Shown: piece by piece, positions 8,119 to 14,642 of the stretch
Numbering within the stretch: the first letter of the stretch is position 1
How the letters are laid out: the number at the start of each line of letters is the position of its first letter
NCBI GenBank assembly: GCA_028279875.1
Contig: JANQMU010000076.1
Coordinates: 1 to 64,000, forward strand
DNA: 64,000 bases
Source of the DNA: Rhizobiaceae bacterium
GTDB taxonomy: Bacteria; Pseudomonadota; Alphaproteobacteria; Rhizobiales; Rhizobiaceae
Direction of reading: 5' to 3'
The notes under the pieces: generated by a model
The model's input: only the letters and a program-made list of their open reading frames with translations
What the model was told of the DNA's origin: nothing
Databases searched by the model: none
Program-made: the position numbers and the translations under genes

Positions 8119-9560
8119 ACCGCTTTTTCGCCGGGCGCGGGCGTATAGCCGAATGCGCCCATATTCCGGATGGCTTCGCGCCCGCCAAAGGCCGCGATGC
8201 GAACGTTCTGATCTGACTTGGCGAGCCGGTCCACCGCTTCGGGGTCGACTATGGCGCGCAGGGCCTGCTCCATTTCACGGCAAATCCCGGCGTAACCCTC
8301 CCGGCCGGCAAGGTCCTCGCGTTCCTCCGGATCGTTTTCCAGATCAAACAGCTGGTTGGGGTAGCCGACATAATAGACGAATTTATAACGGCCCTTTCGG
8401 ATCATGTAATAGGCGGTGTTCGACGCGCCGGCATGATATTCGGAAAAGGCCAGCCGATCCTTCTGTTCGCCATGCATCAGATCAAACAGGCTCGTCCCGG
8501 GGAAGTCCGCGTCTTCGTCGAGCGTCGGCGCACCGACGCCCTGCAGGATGGTCGGGTAAAGGTCGACATGCGTTACTGGCGTGTCGACGACACCGCCTTC
8601 GGGAATGCCCTTTCCGGCGACGATCATCGGAACGCCGACGGAATCGTCATACATATTGTACTTCCCCCAAAGCCCGTGATTGCCGTTCGCCTCGCCGTGA
8701 TCACTGGTATAGACGACCCGCGTATCCGCCCCCATGCCGCTTGCCTCTAGGGCGTCCATGACCTGGCCGATATTGTGATCAAGATAGCTGCAAAGGCCGA
8801 AATAGGCGGAAACGGACCGTCGCACCACATCCTCCGAAAACGGTTCGTCACAATCCTGAAACCGGCGATGATCGACCATCGCAGGGTGGTTCGGCCGTTC
8901 CGCCTCGTCCAGCAGATAGGGCAGCGGCATATCCTCCGGTGGGTAGAGTTCGTAAAACGCCGGCGGGCACTGCAATGGCGGATGCGGGCAAACGAAGGAT
9001 ACCATGAGAACCCATGGTCTGTCGGATGGTTCGGCTGACTTCTCTTGGATCCACTCGATGGCGCGCGCGGTGATTTTGCGGTCATATCGAGTGTAAGTCG
9101 ATTCACCCGGCCCCGCGTCATCGTGATAGCCGCGGTACTTTTTCAGCACGCCGCTGCCATCCCTGAGAACGCCGATCAAAGCGCCGCCGCCCGGCGCGAT
9201 GTGCATCGGCAGGTGCTGCCTGTCGAAGCCTGTCGGGTCACTTTCCGAACGGTAGTGAAGCTTGCCGATGGATTCGACACCGTATCCGAAATGGGACAGC
9301 CGGTGGCCCCAGGAGGGAACCGAACCCTCATAGCCGCGGCTGTTGTCCCAATATCCGGTCTGATGAATGTAGCGTCCGGTCGCCAGGGCGGCCCGGGCCG
9401 GCACGCAGATGGGCGAGTTGCAATAGGCACTCGAAAAGCGGGTTCCGCGGGCCGCCAGTTTGTCGAGGTTTGGTGTTTGGACGACCGAATTCCCGCTGCA
9501 TCCCATTGCTTTCGGCGTGTGCTGATCCGACAGGATAAGCAGCAGGTTCTGCGGTTTCAT
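8109..9560 (-). CDS. Type I sulfatase, cytoplasmic, choline-sulfatase-like
   Basis: This 483-residue member of the alkaline phosphatase/sulfatase superfamily hydrolyses sulfate esters. The N-terminal metal site is SDQH (D12). The formylglycine motif is ICVPARAALATGR with C52, so a C-x-P-x-R cysteine-type sulfatase that needs maturation by a formylglycine-generating enzyme; none is in this window. The second metal site is TSDHGE. There is no signal peptide, so the enzyme should act in the cytoplasm. CGGAGG sits 6 bases before the ATG at 9560, which decides the start over an ATG at 9593. The surrounding carboxylate importer, dehydratase and aldolase suggest the substrate is a sulfated sugar acid taken up intact (inference). 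Confidence 0.9.
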   Translation of the reverse strand: MKPQNLLLILSDQHTPKAMGCSGNSVVQTPNLDKLAARGTRFSSAYCNSPICVPARAALATGRYIHQTGYWDNSRGYEGSVPSWGHRLSHFGYGVESIGKLHYRSESDPTGFDRQHLPMHIAPGGGALIGVLRDGSGVLKKYRGYHDDAGPGESTYTRYDRKITARAIEWIQEKSAEPSDRPWVLMVSFVCPHPPLQCPPAFYELYPPEDMPLPYLLDEAERPNHPAMVDHRRFQDCDEPFSEDVVRRSVSAYFGLCSYLDHNIGQVMDALEASGMGADTRVVYTSDHGEANGNHGLWGKYNMYDDSVGVPMIVAGKGIPEGGVVDTPVTHVDLYPTILQGVGAPTLDEDADFPGTSLFDLMHGEQKDRLAFSEYHAGASNTAYYMIRKGRYKFVYYVGYPNQLFDLENDPEEREDLAGREGYAGICREMEQALRAIVDPEAVDRLAKSDQNVRIAAFGGREAIRNMGAFGYTPAPGEKAVYE

Positions 9561-9635
9561 CGGTTGCCTCCGGGCGAATTTCGATCGGTCCATGTCCCAT
9601 CACCACCCGCTCGCCGGCGAGATGCGGTCAGGTGG

Positions 9636-9676
9636 CATCAATCGACCTGGCCCGGATCGTGGACCGGGCATTGATG
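9636..9676. repeat. Interrupted inverted repeat upstream of sulfatase
   Basis: Outer arms CATCAAT (9636-9642) and ATTGATG (9670-9676) are perfect complements. Inner arms GCCCGG (9650-9655) and CCGGGC (9664-9669) are also perfect, with a 7-base bulge on the left side. The structure lies 75-116 bp before the sulfatase start codon, in its probable 5' leader. It has no T-run, so it is not a standard terminator. Function unknown. Confidence 0.5.
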
Positions 9677-9759
9677 ATGTGACCGGATCAGGGAAATGAC
9701 CGCGCCCGGTTATGGTAGAGGGCCGGATCTTTCCGAGTATCAGCAAAAATGTCGTTCAA

Positions 9760-9778
9760 TATACACTAACTGATATAG
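9760..9778. promoter_or_regulatory. Putative LysR operator upstream of sulfatase
   Basis: TATACACTAACTGATATAG agrees with the motif at 5945-5963 in 15 of 19 positions, including the AA[TC]TGATATAG core. It lies 200 bp upstream of the sulfatase start and 56 bp past the stop of the second LysR gene. The rest of 9561-9833 holds no gene that I can support. Confidence 0.5.
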
Positions 9779-9833
9779 CAACTCGCTCTTGGAATTCGGT
9801 ATTGGCATTTGCATGCAAGACCCGTCGCTCGGA

Positions 9834-10766
9834 TCAGTGGGATCTGGAGGTTGCGGATTTCCACTCAAGACCACTTTCCGTTACGGCAGCCCTGAGTTCC
9901 GCCGTCAATGCATGGCAAAGAGGCGGAACGGTTGAGTCCTTCCGGTAGATCGCGCCGGCCTCCCGTTTGGCCTCCAGTTCACGACAACCGATCTGCGCGA
10001 ATTTTTTCCAGTCCTCAGAGCTGGGATGGGGCGGCGCACCGAAGGTCAGCAAATCACTGTTGGCGACAATATCGAGCAGGGCGGAGGCGTCATCGACCTC
10101 GATGACGGGTTCCAGCGGCGGCAGGTCATGCCGTTCGAACAGCCGGTCGAGCATCCGGCGTCCGAATGTGCCGCGGGGCAGCGCCCATCGAAACGCCGTC
10201 AGATCCTTGATTTTCAGATTTCTGGCGCGTGTCGCCGGATGACCCTTGACGGCGAAGACGATCAGATCGGTTTTCTGCAGGCTCTCACATTCGAAACTGC
10301 CTGCATAGCTTTCGGTCAGAACCGTCGGGGCCAGGGCCATGTCGATGTCCCCGCGCAGCAACATGGGCAACAGGCTGTCGGCCGCAGCGGCAACGATCCT
10401 GATCCGGGCGCCGGGATTCCTTTCGATGAGACGCGCCACGGAGACGGCAAGCGGGCCGTGCAGCCATGAATGGCCCGCACCAACATTGATTTGCCCGGCC
10501 GAGGCGCTTTGAACGGATGAAATCTGGCGTAGCGCGCTGCGGTAATTGACATCAATGGAATTGGCGTAATTCCGCAGGATCTCACCATTGCTGTTCGGGC
10601 GCACACCGCGCGGGAGGCGATCGAGCAGTTTGGCCGAAAGCTCCTTTTCCAGCCGGGCAATGTGCCGTGAGAGGATCGGCTGCGGCATGTCCAGTTCTTC
10701 CGCGGCAGCCGAAATACTGCCATGTTCGACGACCTTCAGGAACAATCGCAGATGCCGTAACTCCAT
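9834..10766 (-). CDS. LysR-family transcriptional regulator (second paralogue)
   Basis: This is a 310-residue LysR regulator whose N-terminus (ELRHLRLFLKVVEHGSISAA) nearly repeats that of the regulator at 7168. The effector-binding domain also aligns through INVGAGHSWLHGPL and LPMLLRGDIDMALAPT. The reading frame stays open upstream through ftsX by chance. The ATG at 10766, preceded by a CAGGGA, is the family start. It lies upstream of, and in the same orientation as, the sulfatase gene. Two close paralogues in one block suggest duplication and division of labour between sulfatase and importer genes, or sensing of two pathway intermediates. Its right side borders ftsX across 140 bp, so it marks the right end of the inserted block. 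Confidence 0.92.
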   Translation of the reverse strand: MELRHLRLFLKVVEHGSISAAAEELDMPQPILSRHIARLEKELSAKLLDRLPRGVRPNSNGEILRNYANSIDVNYRSALRQISSVQSASAGQINVGAGHSWLHGPLAVSVARLIERNPGARIRIVAAAADSLLPMLLRGDIDMALAPTVLTESYAGSFECESLQKTDLIVFAVKGHPATRARNLKIKDLTAFRWALPRGTFGRRMLDRLFERHDLPPLEPVIEVDDASALLDIVANSDLLTFGAPPHPSSEDWKKFAQIGCRELEAKREAGAIYRKDSTVPPLCHALTAELRAAVTESGLEWKSATSRSH

Positions 10767-10906
10767 TCCCTGTCTGGGCCTCGCTTTGTTGCATGGCGGA
10801 AAGATCGTCGGCTGCGAACCTATCTTATCGGGGGCACGGATGCGAGCGTTCCGTGAGGTGCTGGCGGCTATGTCGACGCCGTGGCGTTTGATCGGCCTTG
10901 CGGGCG

Positions 10907-11899
10907 TCAGATGCTGCGTGTCGGGTCCGACCGGATGAGATCGATCTCGAGGATCGTGCGCAGGACCGTGATCCGCGTCGTCATGGCGGTCAGGACGGCG
11001 ACGATCACGACGATCGCCAGAGCGCCGACATAGCCGCCGGCGCCCATCGCAAAGCCGCCGAACAAGGCGGTCGCCTGATCGCTTTCGGGGGTCGCCATAT
11101 TGTTGCTGGCCCAGACACCGGCAAACGCGAAGGTCAGGGCCGCCGCCAGGCCGCCGGCCAGGGCGCCCTTGAGGCCGATCAAAAAGAAGTGCTTTTGAAA
11201 ATGCGAGGCGACAAAGCCGGCCTCGGCGCCGACGAAATGCAGCACTTCGACAATGTGGTGGTTGCCGGAGAGCGCGCCGCGGGTGGCAAACACCACGGTC
11301 AGGACCGTGGCCATGAAAACCAGCGCCAGAATACACAGCCCGATGATCACCGTGGTGTTGGCCATGGCGACGAGACGGTCGACCCAGGTCCGGTGATCGT
11401 CCAGATGGACATTGGGAACCGCCTGGATCAAAGCCTCGCGCATGGCGGCAAAGTCGGGCGGGTTGTTTTCCTCGATGGTGATGATAACGAGGCGCGGCAC
11501 CGGCAGTTCTTCCATGTCGAGCCCCTCGCCCAGCCATGGCTCCAGCAGCCGCGCCGTCGCCTGCGTATCGACGATGGTCGCGGCGGTGGTGCCTTCGAAA
11601 CTGAGCGCGATGTCGCGGGCACTGAGCAGGGCAGACTGCAGGTCGACGCCGTCATCCGGCTTGATCTGGATGGTGATTTCGCGGGAAATCTGGCTCTGCC
11701 AGCTGCTGGCCGTGTCCTGGATCATGATCACCGCGCCGAGCGTCAGGCAGGCGAGGAAGGACATGATCGAGATGACGAACATCAGCGAGCGGCCGGCGAT
11801 GTTGGAGGCCGGTACGATGGCCGCCATCGGCCGCAGCACGATCTTGCGTCGCCGGCCGGGTTTGCGGACCGGGTCGGGTCTGGCCACCGTCTTATCCAT
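10907..11899 (-). CDS. ftsX: Cell division protein FtsX
   Basis: This 330-residue FtsX has the expected architecture. A basic cytoplasmic N-terminus is followed by a membrane segment near residues 37-60, an extracytoplasmic domain to about 175, and three C-terminal membrane segments. FtsX with FtsE forms an ABC-type complex at the divisome that controls peptidoglycan hydrolases. The first codon overlaps the ftsE 3' end by 8 bp, the usual translational coupling. Downstream, where ydcF would be expected from group synteny, lies the catabolic block instead. Confidence 0.95.
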   Translation of the reverse strand: MDKTVARPDPVRKPGRRRKIVLRPMAAIVPASNIAGRSLMFVISIMSFLACLTLGAVIMIQDTASSWQSQISREITIQIKPDDGVDLQSALLSARDIALSFEGTTAATIVDTQATARLLEPWLGEGLDMEELPVPRLVIITIEENNPPDFAAMREALIQAVPNVHLDDHRTWVDRLVAMANTTVIIGLCILALVFMATVLTVVFATRGALSGNHHIVEVLHFVGAEAGFVASHFQKHFFLIGLKGALAGGLAAALTFAFAGVWASNNMATPESDQATALFGGFAMGAGGYVGALAIVVIVAVLTAMTTRITVLRTILEIDLIRSDPTRSI

Positions 11900-12551
11900 A
11901 GATTTCCAGCCGTCCTCCCGACAAAATCATGCGCCGCGCGTCGATCTGGTCCATCAGTGACAGATCGTGGGTGGCTATGATGACGGCGGTTCCGAGTTTG
12001 TTCAATTCCAAAAACAGCCGCAGAAGCCGGCGGGCAAGCGGCGCATCGACATTGCCGGTGGGTTCGTCGGCGAGCAGGATCTCGGGCTGGTCGATCAGGG
12101 CCCGGGCAATGGCCGCCCGCTGTTGTTCGCCGCCCGACAGGATTGGCGGCAGGACGTTCATGCGGTCGCCCAGCCCGACCCATTGCAGCAGTTCGATGAC
12201 ATCGGTCCGGTAGTTCGGTTCCTCCTTGCCGCGGACCCGCAGCGGCAGCGCCACATTCTCATAGGTCGTCAAATGGTCAAGCAGGCGGAAATCCTGAAAT
12301 ACGATGCCGACGCGGCGGCGCAGGGTCGGCAATTCGCGCTGCGGGATGGTGGTGATGTCGCGGCCGAAGACGCGGACAAAGCCTCGGGTCGGCTGCAGCG
12401 ACATGAACATCAGCCGCATCAGCGTTGTCTTGCCGGCGCCCGACGGGCCGGTCAGAAACTGAAATGATCGTTTCGGGATATCAAACGTGACGTCGCGCAG
12501 GACTTCGGGGCCCATTCCGTAGCGCAGTCCAACATTGTCGAATTCGATCAC
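11892..12551 (-). CDS. ftsE: Cell division ATP-binding protein FtsE
   Basis: This 219-residue ABC ATPase has Walker A GPSGAGKTT (about 35-43), Q-loop at VFQDFRLL, signature LSGGEQQR, Walker B ILLADEPTGNVD and the switch histidine in ATHDLSLMD. The length and the tight coupling to ftsX identify it as FtsE. The start codon is GTG (complement of 12549-12551); I see no strong ribosome-binding site before it. The 173-bp region to the next gene, 12552-12724, must hold divergent promoters for ftsE and the rightward membrane protein gene. Confidence 0.95.
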   Translation of the reverse strand: MIEFDNVGLRYGMGPEVLRDVTFDIPKRSFQFLTGPSGAGKTTLMRLMFMSLQPTRGFVRVFGRDITTIPQRELPTLRRRVGIVFQDFRLLDHLTTYENVALPLRVRGKEEPNYRTDVIELLQWVGLGDRMNVLPPILSGGEQQRAAIARALIDQPEILLADEPTGNVDAPLARRLLRLFLELNKLGTAVIIATHDLSLMDQIDARRMILSGGRLEIYG

Positions 12552-12724
12552 ACCCGGCGCCCCGTTGCTTGTTCAATGCGATGTTCGGCACCCTTTCGAC
12601 GCCGGATTAACGCAGCGCATCTCCCGCCTGCCTGATTCGACCGGTTTCGCATTTGTTAACCAAGATCGTTTACGTATGCGAAAGAAATCTTTCAACGGCC
12701 GTATGAAGATGGCCCGGACAACCT

Positions 12725-13432
12725 ATGCGAAACAGCGGCGGCAGCACAGATAATATTGGCCGATCTGCGGAAAAATTCGAGCTGGACCCACCCTATAACC
12801 CTGCGTCCCGGCGGCCGTCCGACCTGACGTCTCCGTTGCGCGGTGCGGATGTCATCGATGCCGAGTTCGAGCATGTCGACGACCGGGGTCACAGCATCCC
12901 CTCGCGACCGCCGGTGCGGCCCATGCCGGGCCCGCGGGCCCGCCAGGCTTCGGTTGATTTCGATGATGGCCGGTCCGGACAATATCGCCGGCTGGACATG
13001 TTTTCCGACAGATCCCGGCCGGCCGGTCGCCGCCTGATAGTTCCCGCATCCGTCCTTGCGGTGGCCGTCGCCGGCCTGTCTCTCGGCGGTTTGTGGTTTG
13101 CCGGCCCCGATCCCATTGGCACGATGCCGGCGGGTTTGCCGATTTCCGCCGGCTCCATGGTGCCCGACACCGTTCCGGACGATGCGGCCCCGGTTGATGC
13201 GGCACGGGCGCCGGGCACCGCAGGCATCCAGCCGCCGCCTGTTCTCGCCCTGCCGCCCGCGACTGGCGAACCGGCCGGGCGGCGGACAGAGGGTTCGCTG
13301 ATCTACGTCCGAACGCCGAAGGCGCAGCCGGCTGCTGGTCCGGGGGAATCGATTCGCGCTCCCGTTTCAGCGCCAGTTCGCAGTCATCGGGACTTGACCG
13401 TATCACTGGCGGGCGGCAGCACCGGCCGGTAA
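12725..13432 (+). CDS. Proline-rich single-pass membrane protein, hypothetical
   Basis: I do not recognise a domain in this 235-residue protein. It has a polar, proline- and arginine-rich N-terminal half (1-97), one membrane segment at about 99-121 (LIVPASVLAVAVAGLSLGG), and a low-complexity Pro/Ala/Gly C-terminal part. Divergent orientation to ftsE and placement before hpt match a position where related genomes carry an MJ0042-type zinc-ribbon membrane protein. No zinc-ribbon cysteines are present here, so this would be a diverged or truncated equivalent (inference). The ATG at 12725 lacks a clear ribosome-binding site, so the start is uncertain. Confidence 0.6.
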   Translation: MRNSGGSTDNIGRSAEKFELDPPYNPASRRPSDLTSPLRGADVIDAEFEHVDDRGHSIPSRPPVRPMPGPRARQASVDFDDGRSGQYRRLDMFSDRSRPAGRRLIVPASVLAVAVAGLSLGGLWFAGPDPIGTMPAGLPISAGSMVPDTVPDDAAPVDAARAPGTAGIQPPPVLALPPATGEPAGRRTEGSLIYVRTPKAQPAAGPGESIRAPVSAPVRSHRDLTVSLAGGSTGR

Positions 13433-13538
13433 ATCGGCCGGCGGACGATTTCTCTGAAAACACCGAGATTCCGGCTTTCCCTTTGACGGGGCATGGATTA
13501 AACCGGCCTGCAGACGCCCATCATGTAAAGGCTTGATC

Positions 13539-14084
13539 ATGCCGGTTGTTCGCGGAAAAGAGATCGAGGTTCTGTTTTCGCCCGAACAGATTGCCGAGCG
13601 CAATCTGCGCCTTGCCGAACAGATCGCCGAAAAATCGCCGAACGATCTGCTGGTCATTTCCATATTGAAGGGGTCGTTCATTTTCGCGGCCGATCTCCTG
13701 CGGGCGCTGCACGCCGTCGGCCTGGAGCCGGAAGTCGAATTCATCACGCTTTCCAGCTACGGCAAGGGCACCAAGAGCCGCGGCGTCAAGATCCTCAAGG
13801 ATATCGACAGCGAAGTCACCGGGCGTGACGTGCTGCTGATCGACGATATTCTCGAATCGGGCAATACGCTGCGCTTTGCGCGCGACCTGATGTATGAGCG
13901 TGGTGCCCGGAATGTCTCGATCGCCGTTCTGCTCGACAAAAGCTGCCGCCGGGAAGGCACGCTGAACGCCGATCATGTGGGCTTTGAATGTCCGGACTAT
14001 TTTGTCGTCGGCTACGGTATGGACGTCGCCTACGCATTCCGCGAGCTCCCATTCGTCGGCATCGTCACCGGCGACGCGAAATAG
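13539..14084 (+). CDS. hpt: Hypoxanthine phosphoribosyltransferase
   Basis: This 181-residue purine-salvage enzyme transfers phosphoribose from PRPP to hypoxanthine or guanine in the cytoplasm. The PRPP loop reads VLLIDDILESGNT (98-110). The flexible-loop region SSYGKGTKSRG precedes it, and the base-binding strand near VGYGMDVAYAFRELPFVG closes the fold. The ATG at 13539 has AAAGG upstream; a TTG two codons earlier (13533) is less likely. It is the second gene of a rightward trio with the membrane protein and the CpdR-type receiver. Confidence 0.95.
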   Translation: MPVVRGKEIEVLFSPEQIAERNLRLAEQIAEKSPNDLLVISILKGSFIFAADLLRALHAVGLEPEVEFITLSSYGKGTKSRGVKILKDIDSEVTGRDVLLIDDILESGNTLRFARDLMYERGARNVSIAVLLDKSCRREGTLNADHVGFECPDYFVVGYGMDVAYAFRELPFVGIVTGDAK

Positions 14085-14275
14085 CGGCATTAGGCAGCAC
14101 AACCAATTGTTAATCATGATGATGCGAAGCGGCGGGAAACCGGACGCTTTTCGCGGTTATGGCACCGGTATTTACCCGGCAACAAGATTTGCGTGGTTTG
14201 CTGGTTCCATCACACAGGGACGGGGGCCCGCCAATCATTTCAAGACGGCGCTCCGGCATACATCGGACGGGACAG

Positions 14276-14641
14276 ATGGCAAAGATATTGATTGCCGAAG
14301 ACGAGGATTCGCTTCGCAGCTTCGTAAGCAGGGCCTTGCAGCTCGACGGTCACGAGGTCGACCAGGCGGTCGACGGGGCGCACGGGCTCGACCAACTGCG
14401 CAACAGTGGGTCCTATGACCTTCTGCTGTCGGATATCAGAATGCCGGTCATGGACGGCATCGAACTGGCCCACACGGCGGCCAGCGAATTCCCCGGAATC
14501 AAGATATTGCTGATGACCGGCTTTGCCGAACAGCGCGAACGGGCCGAAAATCTGGCAAGCATCATCGTCGATGTGGTTCCCAAACCGTTCACCCTGCCCG
14601 ATATCCGCAACGCCGTCGCCGATGCTCTAAACACCTTTTGA
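14276..14641 (+). CDS. cpdR: CpdR-type single-domain response regulator
   Basis: This 121-residue stand-alone receiver has the acidic pocket E8-D9, phospho-acceptor D53 in LLLSDIRMPVMDG, switch T81 in LLMTGF and K103 in PKPF. There is no output domain. In Caulobacter and rhizobia CpdR is the ClpXP adaptor that, when unphosphorylated, promotes proteolysis of cell-cycle regulators. The MDGIEL and MTGFA blocks and the location after hpt support that assignment. The ATG at 14276 begins the fold; an upstream in-frame start at 14159 would add 39 low-quality residues. It converges on the TIGR02302 gene with 1 bp between the stops. Confidence 0.85.
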   Translation: MAKILIAEDEDSLRSFVSRALQLDGHEVDQAVDGAHGLDQLRNSGSYDLLLSDIRMPVMDGIELAHTAASEFPGIKILLMTGFAEQRERAENLASIIVDVVPKPFTLPDIRNAVADALNTF

Positions 14642-14642
14642 T

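Noticed and set aside
9834-11537. Apparent 567-residue fusion of LysR to an N-terminal extension
   Set aside because: The extension is ftsX read in another frame; the LysR family start at 10766 and the ftsX coding evidence settle it.
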